A stretch of 26,518 nt of DNA, taken from the IMG/VR virus record IMGVR_UViG_3300022221_000023, positions 1 to 26,518 of that record; one strand, given 5' to 3'. Shown one piece after another: positions 15,852 through 22,568 of this stretch. The position numbers and the translations under genes were made by a program. Numbering within the stretch: the first letter of the stretch is position 1; the number at the start of each line of letters is the position of its first letter. The notes under the pieces were generated by a model that made no database searches, was not told the DNA's origin, and saw nothing but the letters and a program-made list of their open reading frames with translations. This DNA comes from a virus.

Positions 15852-16279
15852 TAGTTACCATGCCCATAAGGGTTGATTTTCAGCGCCGAGTTAAGCGGGA
15901 TCGTCTGCCCTGTTGCATTGTTGTGCAGCACGAATGATGCCTTGGGTGGCAATTGAATGCCCCGGATCGAAAGATATTGTGCGCCGGTCACTGCATCGGG
16001 ATAAAAGCTGCCGATGTATTTTCGCTTGTAGGTGCTATTGGGTAACGGGCCATCATTTGTGCCGTCGATATCGATATCTTGCCGATACACATCGATGGCC
16101 TTACCCGCCGTTGGTGCCACTGTATAATTTGGCTCATAAATTAAATCGGCCAGCGGATACAGGTCGGTCGAGTTATCATACGGGCCGATGGCGGCTGAAA
16201 ATGCATTGTCCGTAATCGCGGCGATGGTTGCCGATATCGTTTGCAGACCCTTTTCAATGCGTTTGTTGTTCAGCGGCAT
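15851..16279 (-). CDS. Hypothetical virion-module protein, 142 aa
   Basis: Not recognised. 142 aa with a helical N-terminus (NNKRIEKGLQTISATIAAIT) and a beta-rich remainder including AYPLADLIYEPNYTV-like and YKRKYIGSFYPDAVTGAQYL segments and a final LHNNATGQTIPLNSALKINP. No signal peptide. It is coupled to both neighbours by TAATG overlaps. Its place before the LamG-like gene suggests a partner or anchor for that protein. Confidence 0.7.
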   Translation of the reverse strand: MPLNNKRIEKGLQTISATIAAITDNAFSAAIGPYDNSTDLYPLADLIYEPNYTVAPTAGKAIDVYRQDIDIDGTNDGPLPNSTYKRKYIGSFYPDAVTGAQYLSIRGIQLPPKASFVLHNNATGQTIPLNSALKINPYGHGN

Positions 16280-16695
16280 TATGCACCCACCTTAATAATC
16301 CAGGCGGCCAGGTCATCATCTGACAAGTCACCAAAACCGATTTGATCAGCAATGGATACTGATGCGGCGGTAATGGCGTCATCTTTTAACGTCGCCAGAG
16401 CTGGCAGCGTGTTAGCTGTGCCGGCAAAGGCTGCTACCAGTAAAGTGGCATCCGGGCCTTCAACAAACACGGCATCGGACTGCAACACAGCAAGCACGGC
16501 ATTTTGTTTTTGTGGTGTTAAAGCAATAAATTCATCGGCATTAAAAGCAGCACGAATCTGTTCACGCGTGACACTCACGGCCGTGCCGTCCGCTGGGGCA
16601 ATGTTTTTGTTTTTCAGCGCCGCGACTTTTTGGGCTGTGGTCATGCCGTCATAGGCGGGTTTTTGTAATTCTGCGATCAACACGTTTGGGTCCAC
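16279..16695 (-). CDS. Hypothetical virion-module protein, 138 aa
   Basis: Not recognised. 138 aa from a GTG at 16695 with AGGAG 6 bases upstream; no ATG fits better. Alanine-rich and mostly helical: LIAELQKPAYDGMTTAQKVA, TREQIRAAFNADEFIALTPQ, DATLLVAAFAGTANTLPALATL and DQIGFGDLSDDDLAAWIIKV. No signal peptide. It is the first gene of the sub-block that follows the strong stem-loop at 16742-16766, and its stop overlaps the next start as TAATG. Confidence 0.7.
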   Translation of the reverse strand: MDPNVLIAELQKPAYDGMTTAQKVAALKNKNIAPADGTAVSVTREQIRAAFNADEFIALTPQKQNAVLAVLQSDAVFVEGPDATLLVAAFAGTANTLPALATLKDDAITAASVSIADQIGFGDLSDDDLAAWIIKVGA

Positions 16696-16741
16696 ACTTA
16701 TCTCCTGGGTCTTTTAAAAACACGAATGTTTTTAGAAAACC

Positions 16742-16766
16742 CCACCGCAGCATACAACTGCGGTGG
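16742..16766 (-). terminator. Stem-loop between head genes, weak terminator or attenuator
   Basis: Perfect 9-base arms CCACCGCAG and CTGCGGTGG with a 7-base loop. On the minus strand, which is the transcribed direction, it is followed by GGTTTTCTAAAAA, an imperfect T-tract. It lies in the gap after the secreted-protein gene. It could partly terminate transcription or protect upstream message ends, reducing expression of the later genes. Confidence 0.6.
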
Positions 16767-16784
16767 CGTCTGTTGCTTTGTTGT

Positions 16785-17195
16785 CTAGATATAGTCGATG
16801 CGAGATTTCAAAAAATCCCAGGGCACCTTGGACAGCACGCCCTCGAAGTGCCGATCATGTTTCACAGTGAACACGGCTCGAAGCATGGCAGGACTGATGT
16901 CGTGATAACCGGCCTCATTGCCGGCTCGGGTTCGGGTTGCATCTGCATCGATATCAAGGTTGGCCTGGTTGTGATGGCATGCCTGGCTACAGTTGTGACT
17001 GTCCTCGCTGACAAAAAAGCCGGGCTGCAGGATGTCACTGTTAGCCAACACAGCGTCACTTGTCACATCCAGGGCGCTGACGATCATCGACGGTTCGGCT
17101 TGTGCCGTGCTGATGCTGGCGGCACCGGCAAACAGCATGATGCCAAAGCAGGCGACAAGGCCAATCAGAAGTTGTTTAAATGATGGAACTCGCAT
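16785..17195 (-). CDS. Exported small protein inside the head operon
   Basis: 136 aa. N-terminus RVPSFKQLLIGLVACFGIML with a following SISTAQA-EPS is a good Sec signal peptide with an AxA-type cleavage site near residue 33. The mature part has a cluster HNCSQACHHNQ (two Cys, three His), which could bind a metal, but no CxxCH haem motif is present. AAAGGAG with 8-base spacing precedes the ATG. It lies between the gp35-like gene and the 138-aa gene, where Mu has no exported protein, and a stem-loop follows its stop. Candidate moron; alternatives are a membrane-tethered lysis or exclusion factor. Confidence 0.75.
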   Translation of the reverse strand: MRVPSFKQLLIGLVACFGIMLFAGAASISTAQAEPSMIVSALDVTSDAVLANSDILQPGFFVSEDSHNCSQACHHNQANLDIDADATRTRAGNEAGYHDISPAMLRAVFTVKHDRHFEGVLSKVPWDFLKSRIDYI

Positions 17196-17219
17196 TGATA
17201 TTCTCCTTTGTGGTTTTGG

Positions 17220-17717
17220 TTATTTATCTGAATTTATATCCATCCAGATTTGGTTGCGCTCATCGGCCTTGACTTTCCAGCCGAGCAGTTCGGTCAGCAC
17301 ATTGGCGTCAGGTGCACCGTTGCCGATCCAGTGGGTCTTGTCATCCTTATCAAGCAGACCGATGGCCCCAACAATGGCGGCCTTGCGGACGGCAGGATCT
17401 TCGGGGGCGGACGATTTGGTATCACCCAAATTGGTGCTAACATTTAGGACTTCAAGTTCAGCCTGCAGGTCAGCCATCTGTTGTGCGATCTGTGCCTTGC
17501 GCGTTTCGGAATCGATGGATGGGGCTGGCTGCTCGGCTACACCTGCTGGCCCAGCGTTAACCTTGGCCGTACCGGGTTCTGCTATGCATTTCAGCTCTTT
17601 AAGGCGATCAATAATTTTTTGATCGCTTAACTTGATAGTGTTACCGATGCCATAGTCTTCATTATCAAACCTGACCGGATCGATGACATCGAATTCATGT
17701 TCTTGCGTGTTACTCAT
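17220..17717 (-). CDS. Mu gp35-like head protein
   Basis: 165 aa. The C-terminal part HWIGNGAPDANVLTELLGWK followed by ADERNQIWMDI matches the small HeH/LEM-like motif (a W-G-P-xx-L-G-xx-ER-xx-W pattern) seen at the end of Mu/FluMu gp35-type proteins. The middle (residues about 65-95) is a probable coiled coil, RKAQIAQQMADLQAELEVLN. It follows the capsid gene, where gp35 also sits in Mu. AGGAG precedes the ATG by 7 bases. Role in head completion is inferred from synteny. Confidence 0.72.
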   Translation of the reverse strand: MSNTQEHEFDVIDPVRFDNEDYGIGNTIKLSDQKIIDRLKELKCIAEPGTAKVNAGPAGVAEQPAPSIDSETRKAQIAQQMADLQAELEVLNVSTNLGDTKSSAPEDPAVRKAAIVGAIGLLDKDDKTHWIGNGAPDANVLTELLGWKVKADERNQIWMDINSDK

Positions 17718-17741
17718 GACGGTTCTCCTGTTGGGACTTAC

Positions 17742-17771
17742 GCGCCCGGCTTAACTAGCATCACCGGGCGC
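17742..17771. other. GC-rich stem-loop downstream of the capsid gene
   Basis: Perfect 8-base arms GCGCCCGG and CCGGGCGC around a 14-base loop, in the 73-base gap between the capsid stop and the gp35-like start. No T-tract follows on the minus strand, so it is better seen as an RNA-stability or attenuation element that would help keep capsid mRNA more abundant than that of the genes downstream. Confidence 0.5.
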
Positions 17772-17790
17772 TGCCTCTTCGCGGGTTGTA

Positions 17791-18726
17791 TTAAGGCGCT
17801 ACAGCATCCTGGATGAAGTAGCCGAGGTCAGGGGCAGTGAGCAGCTCCTTGACAGACTCACCGGCACGCACACGCTCACCACCGCGCAGACCGATATCGG
17901 GATCAGGATGTGAACCCGCCACACGGTTGCCAAACTGCGCTGTCATTGCAAATGACAGACCGTTGCGGGTATCCGCGTTCATGTCACGATTGATCAGGGC
18001 GATGTGGTTACCCCATACACGTGCCATGCTGACAGGCTGACCCTTGCGAGCGTTGTTGACAAAACTCGCACCGACCAGAATTTCTTCCAGCTCGAATAAC
18101 TCGGCAATGGCCTGGCGTTGTGCAATACCTTTGTCACCGCTGTTTCCATGCGTTGCTTTTACAATGTCAGGATGGCGCGACAGGATAGATAGTGGGCGAC
18201 GACCAATCGTCATCACATTGGCGCGCATGATCATGGCATCGAGCGCGTCCATGATCACCCCAATGGGATCAGAGCTGGCAAAGTCACTAAACTGTGTCAC
18301 ACCCGCCAGGGTTTGCTTGTAACCAACGGAATAGTTTGCCGCATTAAAGACCAGACCAGCCACCCGAATTTCACGATCAAGCTCAACCAAATTGCTGATG
18401 TACTCCACCGACTTGGCTTTTGGATCATAGTTGGCTGGTGCCTGGTCAATATCTTTTTGTGGGATAGGATCATCCAGACCGAAGTCTTCGGTTGAATCCG
18501 TCACCTCGGTCCCGCTGAAGCTGACTTCATTAGGCTTGGACTTGCGACCCACCTTGGTATCAGGCACGGTGAAGCCTTCTTCCATTGTGTGCTTCATATA
18601 TTTGAATTCTTCAGTGCCCACAGGAACTCGGGGTGCAACCCGGTCGGCGATCATATCCTTGTTTTTGTACGCAATCGCAACAGCCGTGAGTTCGGCTTGA
18701 ATGGGAAACGGTGCTTTGTTTGGCAT
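17791..18726 (-). CDS. Major capsid protein
   Basis: 311 aa, suited to an HK97-fold capsid. It follows protease, scaffold and decoration genes in the invariant head order. Notable segments: AVAIAYKNKDMIADRVAPRVPV, FKYMKHTMEEGFTVPDTKVGRKS (an extended E-loop-like region), SVEYISNLVELDREIRVAGLVF and VMTIGRRPLSILSRHPDIVKA, ending GERVRAGESVKELLTAPDLG. AAGGAG precedes the ATG. It does not closely recall Mu T by eye and looks more like the capsids found with DUF2190 decoration proteins, so the head module may have a different origin from the tail module. Confidence 0.88.
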   Translation of the reverse strand: MPNKAPFPIQAELTAVAIAYKNKDMIADRVAPRVPVGTEEFKYMKHTMEEGFTVPDTKVGRKSKPNEVSFSGTEVTDSTEDFGLDDPIPQKDIDQAPANYDPKAKSVEYISNLVELDREIRVAGLVFNAANYSVGYKQTLAGVTQFSDFASSDPIGVIMDALDAMIMRANVMTIGRRPLSILSRHPDIVKATHGNSGDKGIAQRQAIAELFELEEILVGASFVNNARKGQPVSMARVWGNHIALINRDMNADTRNGLSFAMTAQFGNRVAGSHPDPDIGLRGGERVRAGESVKELLTAPDLGYFIQDAVAP

Positions 18727-18745
18727 GGTATTAACTCCTTAGTTA

Positions 18746-19117
18746 TTAACCCTGGATCTGGCCAGGCGCAAGATCGATACCCACGATATCGCCAGCCACG
18801 CCACTGAGCAGCGCAATACCGACGATTCGGTTGTTAACACCGGCACCTGGTGCGGCGGCAACGGCTCGACCTGTGGCATCGGAAGTCAGGAAGTCGCCAC
18901 GCGTGACGGCACCGCCATATTCAACCTCGGGCAAACCAGCCACATGCACATCAATGCGTTCACCGATGGCGGCATCCAGTTCGGTCGCTACACCAAACAT
19001 GGTTGCAGTGACACCGTCACCCTGGATTACTTGCCCATCGGCCGTGCCGAGCTGGATGATACGGTGTTTGGTGATGGCCGCTTCCGCGACAAAATTCTTG
19101 GTTAAAGTCGGGTTCAT
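18746..19117 (-). CDS. Capsid decoration/cement protein (DUF2190)
   Basis: 123 aa. Matches DUF2190 proteins found next to capsid genes: start MNPTLTKNFVAEAAITKHRI, then GDGVTATMFGVATELDAAIGE, EVEYGGAVTRGDFLTSDATG and RIVGIALLSGVAGDIVGIDL. Beta-rich, probably a trimeric head decoration. AAAGGAG lies within the last codons of the protease/scaffold gene, and stop/start overlap as TAATG, so translation is coupled. Confidence 0.87.
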   Translation of the reverse strand: MNPTLTKNFVAEAAITKHRIIQLGTADGQVIQGDGVTATMFGVATELDAAIGERIDVHVAGLPEVEYGGAVTRGDFLTSDATGRAVAAAPGAGVNNRIVGIALLSGVAGDIVGIDLAPGQIQG

Positions 19118-19644
19118 TATTTCGCTCCTTTGGTTACGTGGGCCACGGCATCACTGGCGCTGATAGTCACACCCTTGACCGCCTCTGCAGCCATGTAGTC
19201 TGTGGCTGCCTTGGCAATAGCGTCAGCATCACCACCGAAGTCAGTCACGGTGTCATCACCTGCACCTGACTCACCAAGATCCACCTGTTTACCAATGGAC
19301 TTAGTGAAGCTGGCAAACCAGTCAACAGGCTTGAGCTTTTTGGTCTCGGCCTTGTCACCTTCACCGGCGCTGAATTCAAACTCGGTGGCTTCACCGGCGG
19401 CATCCAGAGACAGCATGAAGTCGACCATGCCTTCGGCCTGGGCCGGGGTGACTTTGCCTTCAGTAGTCAGTTCATCAACCTGCTTGGTAAAATCAGCGCG
19501 AAGACGTTTTGCACGCTCATCACTGATGGTGGATGTGAAGTCGGCTTCCTTCTTGGCGAATTCGGCTTCGGCTTTCTTTGTGGCCGCTTCGGCAGCATCT
19601 TTTTGGATCTGCTCGATCTCGGCCTCGCTATACTCGCGTGGCAT
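19117..19644 (-). CDS. Nested scaffold protein (Mu Z-like), internal in-frame start
   Basis: 175 aa, identical to the C-terminal part of the protease. An in-frame ATG at 19644 (MPREYSEAEIEQIQKDAAEA) has a strong ribosome site, AAAGGAG, about 8 bases upstream. The region is a probable coiled coil (KKAEAEFAKKEADFTSTI) followed by an acidic, flexible end. Mu gene Z is likewise an in-frame internal start inside gene I and encodes the scaffold. The strong site makes separate production likely. Confidence 0.72.
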   Translation of the reverse strand: MPREYSEAEIEQIQKDAAEAATKKAEAEFAKKEADFTSTISDERAKRLRADFTKQVDELTTEGKVTPAQAEGMVDFMLSLDAAGEATEFEFSAGEGDKAETKKLKPVDWFASFTKSIGKQVDLGESGAGDDTVTDFGGDADAIAKAATDYMAAEAVKGVTISASDAVAHVTKGAK

Positions 19645-20325
19645 AGTGACGTCTCCTTTCGGTTCGGGTTTGTTAAAAGATGAGAGGGATGTTTCGGGGT
19701 TGTTCTGTTCACGCAACCCATTGACATGGCCTGTCATGGATTCGATTTGATAATCAGGGATCACCTTGTCGGCGGTTTCAATATCAAACTTATCAATAAT
19801 GAAATCACGCACACCACGCATGAAGCGTGTTAGCACATTCGGGGTGTAGGTGTCGGCATCGGCATAGTCAAAGAACTCGCCTTCATCGGCGGCATAGACG
19901 GCATCCATACCTTCAATGGCTGGGGGAGCCGCACCGAGGAAGCCGACATGGCGCAGGTATAAACCGTCCTTGCCTTTACCAATGCGCACGGAGCGATTGG
20001 GCCAGAGGCCCTTTTCAACACCTTTGATAAATTCATCATGCAGGGTTTTCTCATCTGCCTTGGCCAGCAGAACATCACCCTCGCGCTTTACATCCAGTAA
20101 CCAACCAAAAGCAGGATCATTATTCTTTGGATGGCCCACCACCAGCGGTGCGCTGCTGAATAGATTCTTTTCAGCACGCGCCTTGGTGTTGGCAACAATC
20201 TCATCCAGCTCATCATTGGTCCAGGGTTTGGTGCGGCCCGCACTGTCGGTGTGAGTGCCAGAAGAAAAGACAGGGAAAAAATCCGTCAGCCCTTTGAAGT
20301 CGTGTTGAGTGTTTGGTTTTGTCAT
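19117..20325 (-). CDS. Head maturation protease with C-terminal scaffold (Mu I-like)
   Basis: 402 aa from the ATG at 20325. Residues 1-145 show the Mu gpI protease pattern: DFFPVFSSGTHTDSAGRTKPW, APLVVGHPKNNDPAFGWLLD, then FIKGVEKGLWPNRSVRIG and YLRHVGFLGAAPPAIEGM. The serine in NRSVRIG and the histidine in VVGHP are candidate catalytic residues. The last third is a helical, KAE-rich scaffold (residues about 230-300) produced also on its own from an internal start. An ATG at 20337 and a GTG at 20412 are alternative starts without good ribosome sites. The GTG lies upstream of the predicted transcription start and is therefore unlikely. It is the first gene of the leftward late operon. Confidence 0.85.
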   Translation of the reverse strand: MTKPNTQHDFKGLTDFFPVFSSGTHTDSAGRTKPWTNDELDEIVANTKARAEKNLFSSAPLVVGHPKNNDPAFGWLLDVKREGDVLLAKADEKTLHDEFIKGVEKGLWPNRSVRIGKGKDGLYLRHVGFLGAAPPAIEGMDAVYAADEGEFFDYADADTYTPNVLTRFMRGVRDFIIDKFDIETADKVIPDYQIESMTGHVNGLREQNNPETSLSSFNKPEPKGDVTMPREYSEAEIEQIQKDAAEAATKKAEAEFAKKEADFTSTISDERAKRLRADFTKQVDELTTEGKVTPAQAEGMVDFMLSLDAAGEATEFEFSAGEGDKAETKKLKPVDWFASFTKSIGKQVDLGESGAGDDTVTDFGGDADAIAKAATDYMAAEAVKGVTISASDAVAHVTKGAK

Positions 20326-20358
20326 GCTGCGAAGCATGGCGGAGGGTGGGAATAGATG

Positions 20359-20382
20359 CAGGGGGGAAATGTTTCCCCCCTG
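20359..20382. other. Perfect 11-base inverted repeat in late leader
   Basis: Arms CAGGGGGGAAA (20359-20369) and TTTCCCCCCTG (20372-20382) around two bases. In a late mRNA starting near 20392 this hairpin would cover most of the 5' leader, ending 33 bases upstream of the protease ATG. Its position suggests control of translation or message stability. Confidence 0.6.
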
Positions 20383-20398
20383 ATGGGATTGGTCTCTC

Positions 20399-20432
20399 GT
20401 TATAGATTGCACGTGATGACTGAGTCAGTCAA
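20399..20432 (-). promoter_or_regulatory. Candidate late promoter with palindromic activator site
   Basis: On the minus strand a -10-like TATAAC (20404-20399) has no good -35 hexamer at 16-18 bases. Instead a perfect 15-base palindrome, TGACTGAGTCAGTCA, lies at 20417-20431, centred around -32 from the predicted start near 20392. Mu middle and late promoters also have a -10 but no proper -35 and need Mor or C bound to a dyad upstream. This looks like the same logic, but the exact activator is outside the window. Confidence 0.5.
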
Positions 20433-20462
20433 GACCCAACTTTCAGACTATATACACCCCAC

Positions 20463-20494
20463 CGGAGGGCCATATCATGAACCGCCATTGGTAA
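20463..20494 (+). other. Five-codon ORF with strong ribosome site
   Basis: GGAGGG at 20464-20469 is followed at 7-base spacing by ATG (20477) and four more codons (M-N-R-H-W-stop). It is either chance, a leader peptide, or the remnant of a gene truncated during rearrangement. It lies 25 bases before a terminator hairpin. Confidence 0.25.
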
Positions 20495-20519
20495 AGCCAA
20501 TAAAACATCAAGACATATA

Positions 20520-20546
20520 AAAAAGGGCCACATTGCGGCCCTTTTT
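20520..20546. terminator. Bidirectional intrinsic terminator
   Basis: Arms AAAAAGGGCC and GGCCCTTTTT with a 7-base loop, perfect 10-base pairing, T-tract on both strands. On the minus strand it ends transcription coming from the DUF4062 gene and so insulates the late promoter from the cargo block. Confidence 0.88.
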
Positions 20547-20807
20547 CTATTTCAGTCAGATCATCAGGGTGCAACCCTTCCCAAAACCCTCCCAAAATCG
20601 TTTCTGAGGGCCGATCCCGTTAGGTTGGGTAAGGTTGTTGCGCTCTGAGCGACTTTGCGGCTGTGTGGGGCTGTGGTTGGGCGGAGGCAATTGGGCGAGG
20701 ATGGTTGCATTCAGATGAGGTGGAGAACGCTTGATCATGCATGTCTGCTAACGGCCAGGAGCGGACTTTCAACAGCTTGGGCAACAGATGCGACTATAGG
20801 ATCGGTA
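20547..20807. other. Gap between terminator and DUF4062 gene, no gene seen
   Basis: This 261-base stretch has open frames on both strands, none with codon use or a ribosome site that convinces me. It contains one copy of the imperfect palindrome family described below (20741-20769). The remainder looks like degraded or non-coding sequence. Confidence 0.4.
20741..20769. repeat. Imperfect palindrome copy A (after DUF4062 gene)
   Basis: ATGTCTGCT ... AGCGGACTT with a 10-base centre. GTCTGCT pairs with AGCGGAC with one G-T wobble at the fourth position. It lies 38 bases beyond the 3' end of the DUF4062 gene. Same motif and wobble as copy B. Confidence 0.7.
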
Positions 20808-21830
20808 TTATTTATCTGCTTTTTGGGCGCTACCCTGACTTTTTATTGAACGTGTCATAAGCATTTTCTTTCTTCCTAAATCTGTAAGTATCCAAAATAA
20901 AGCCACTGTATTAGCTTTTGTTGTCAATGGTTTTATATCTATCCATCCCAGAGCCAAGAGTTGAACTTTGATAGTCTGGAATATTTCATCATCAATTTTT
21001 TTGGTATAAAAGGAATTCGCATCAACCCCGATAGTATTCAATATAGACATAGCTAGTTGTGAATTAATAGTATCTTCATTTATATGCTGTAGTAAATGAG
21101 GACCTAAAAATGATATTATTTGGTTCCAGCTTACTTCTGACTCATGTTTAAAGGTCATACTTTCGTATTTTTCTTGATATATAATTTTTACAGGTATTCG
21201 CTCATCACCAGATGAAATATCCTGTGAGTCAATTACTACAGTAGAAGGAACCGATGCGAGTTCTAATTGTAATTCCTCATTTTTATTTCTTAATGCATTA
21301 ATTTGTTCAAGTAGGTCTGAGTTACTCACTGCGTTAGCACGTACCCAACCGATAGCTGGAAAAGCCTTTATTGCGCGCGTCAAGCTTAAAGCTACTAATC
21401 CAGGTAGCTCCTCCGCACTACTCCACTTTTTGACGAGGCGATCTCTACTGACTTTCTCTATAAATTCTTCTAATCTCTTTCGGGTATCAGGGTGCAATTC
21501 TGACTTCCCTGCAGGTATTGAGTTAGGATCCCCATGCACAAATGCTATGATGTGCAAACCTTGAGACACGGCATAATCAAACTCCAGCTCTGTGTAACTT
21601 ATCCCTTCATCTGTTGTAGTTCCATACCGGCCGCCTATTATCAGGATATAGTAATCACAGTCATCGATGATTTTTTTTATGAACTCAATCTGCTCTTGAT
21701 CAGCGGCAGGAAATAACTCCATACCTGTTGGAATACAGTCCATTTGAAGTAATGTTTGCAACACCCGCTGACGCTCTACAGTAAGGTCAGTATATGTTGA
21801 GCTAATAAATACTTGGTATCTCTTGTCCAT
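20808..21830 (-). CDS. DUF4062-domain protein, candidate defence cargo
   Basis: 340 aa. Residues 5-90 are a clear DUF4062 domain: [40 protein letters not shown] and [14 protein letters not shown]. This domain has an alpha/beta TIR-like arrangement and often starts larger immune or signalling proteins. A short coiled coil follows (about 171-193, [19 protein letters not shown]). The C-terminal part (about 225-330) ends ALGWIDI ... [12 protein letters not shown], typical of a winged-helix-like tail. No catalytic NADase residues can be assigned with confidence. GC content is far lower (roughly 38% by spot counts) than the neighbouring genes, and it has its own promoter and terminator. It is likely horizontally acquired cargo expressed in lysogeny; the anti-phage role is inference. 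Confidence 0.85.
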   Translation of the reverse strand: MDKRYQVFISSTYTDLTVERQRVLQTLLQMDCIPTGMELFPAADQEQIEFIKKIIDDCDYYILIIGGRYGTTTDEGISYTELEFDYAVSQGLHIIAFVHGDPNSIPAGKSELHPDTRKRLEEFIEKVSRDRLVKKWSSAEELPGLVALSLTRAIKAFPAIGWVRANAVSNSDLLEQINALRNKNEELQLELASVPSTVVIDSQDISSGDERIPVKIIYQEKYESMTFKHESEVSWNQIISFLGPHLLQHINEDTINSQLAMSILNTIGVDANSFYTKKIDDEIFQTIKVQLLALGWIDIKPLTTKANTVALFWILTDLGRKKMLMTRSIKSQGSAQKADK

Positions 21831-21858
21831 AGAAAACCTGAAAATTTACAAATGCCGT

Positions 21859-21885
21859 ACTATACCACTATTTGGTTTGAAAACC
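21859..21885 (-). promoter_or_regulatory. Promoter for DUF4062 gene with palindrome at -35
   Basis: Minus-strand -10-like TATAGT at 21864-21859, 28 bases before the ATG. A palindrome GGTTTGAAAACC lies at 21874-21885, covering the -35 region, so a regulator may bind there. The surrounding sequence is AT-rich. Confidence 0.45.
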
Positions 21886-21931
21886 TTATTAAAAAAACGT
21901 ACTTATTTGCCTGAAAAATCAAGGTTGGTGA

Positions 21932-21960
21932 ATGTCTGCAATGGGTAGTTTGCGGACTAA
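21932..21960. repeat. Imperfect palindrome copy B (after nuclease gene)
   Basis: ATGTCTGCA ... TGCGGACTA with GTCTGCA pairing to TGCGGAC, one G-T wobble in the same position as copy A. It ends 3 bases from the nuclease stop and shares GGGTAGTTTGC with copy C. Confidence 0.7.
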
Positions 21961-21962
21961 TA

Positions 21963-22367
21963 CTATTCACACCAAGGCAACCGCTTACCACCCGAATAGG
22001 CTCGAGCATGACCGCTATCGATCAAGGCTTGTCTGAGACTCTCACCATTCACAAGTAAATCGCCTAAAACCCGGCCCGCATATTTACCGTCTTTTATGCC
22101 TATTACAGTAATGGGTGGTTTTGCAAATTCCCTGGTGAAGGTTTTGGCCTTTTGCCCGAGTGCCTTCTCGCATAGGTTCTTCGTTCTTGTCTCGGGAGTG
22201 TCTACGCCGTCGATCCGTAGCCTGGTAGTTTTATCCAGCCCCGGCCATAGGTGAACCCTGACCTCTACGGTGTCCCCATCGATAACTCGCACAAGGTCGG
22301 CAGAATACGGCCCATAGGCGTATGTGACAGCGGGGATAAGTAACAGGGCTAAGAATAGGCTTTTCAT
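21963..22367 (-). CDS. Secreted thermonuclease-like protein (SNase domain)
   Basis: 134 aa. Signal peptide MKSLFLALLLIPAVTYA, then a staphylococcal-nuclease domain. Catalytic positions by family comparison are intact: VIDGDTVEV (Asp30), RIDGVDTPE (Arg51, Asp56, Glu59, spaced as Arg35-Asp40-Glu43 in the Staphylococcus enzyme) and YAGRVLGDL (Arg99). Two cysteines, one near each half, could form a disulfide. It should degrade DNA or RNA in the periplasm or outside the cell. There is no ribosome site, but a TATAAT lies 6 bases before the ATG, suggesting a leaderless transcript. It lies between two members of the same palindrome family. Confidence 0.9.
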   Translation of the reverse strand: MKSLFLALLLIPAVTYAYGPYSADLVRVIDGDTVEVRVHLWPGLDKTTRLRIDGVDTPETRTKNLCEKALGQKAKTFTREFAKPPITVIGIKDGKYAGRVLGDLLVNGESLRQALIDSGHARAYSGGKRLPWCE

Positions 22368-22373
22368 GTTCGA

Positions 22374-22379
22374 ATTATA
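22374..22379 (-). promoter_or_regulatory. -10 box for leaderless nuclease transcript
   Basis: Perfect TATAAT on the minus strand six bases upstream of the nuclease ATG; no ribosome site is present. The -35 position falls in palindrome copy C and does not match consensus. A start at or next to the A of ATG would give a leaderless mRNA. Confidence 0.45.
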
Positions 22380-22401
22380 CCCTTGAATAATAAGGATCGG
22401 T

Positions 22402-22431
22402 TAATAGCTGCTTAGGGTAGTTTGCTGACTT
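22402..22431. repeat. Imperfect palindrome copy C, degenerate (after 36-aa gene)
   Basis: TTAATAGCTGCTTAGGGTAG, then TTTGCTGACT. It shares GGGTAGTTTGC-GACT with copy B but pairing is poorer. It lies 26 bases beyond the 3' end of the 36-aa gene. Confidence 0.5.
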
Positions 22432-22457
22432 ACCCTGTATCAGTTTGTTACCACTTC

Positions 22458-22568
22458 TCAAGCACCGGCCTGGCTGGCCATCTGTCCAGCCAGTACGCGA
22501 CCCACCTCATCGGCGGCGACCGTGTTGGCTACCATCAGCGCCATCATCATGATGGCGCGCATGTTCAT
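22458..22568 (-). CDS. 36-aa exported or membrane-active peptide
   Basis: Sequence MNMRAIMMMALMVANTVAAD followed by EVGRVLAGQMASQAGA. The first 19 residues look like a Sec signal peptide with AVAA-type cleavage after VAA, leaving a 17-residue mature peptide; it could instead stay in the membrane. The ATG overlaps the upstream stop as TAATG, so it is coupled to the 93-aa membrane protein. Too short for family assignment; could be a lysogeny-expressed effector or chance, but the overlap and signal-like N-terminus favour a real gene. Confidence 0.5.
   Translation of the reverse strand: MNMRAIMMMALMVANTVAADEVGRVLAGQMASQAGA

Noticed and set aside
20556-20738. 60-codon minus frame before the DUF4062 gene
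   Set aside because: Proline/serine-rich with no ribosome site or recognisable pattern; probably non-coding.
20741-22431. Interpretation of the palindromes as integron attC sites
   Set aside because: No GTTRRRY/RYYYAAC core motif and too short for attC; only the cassette-like placement is retained.
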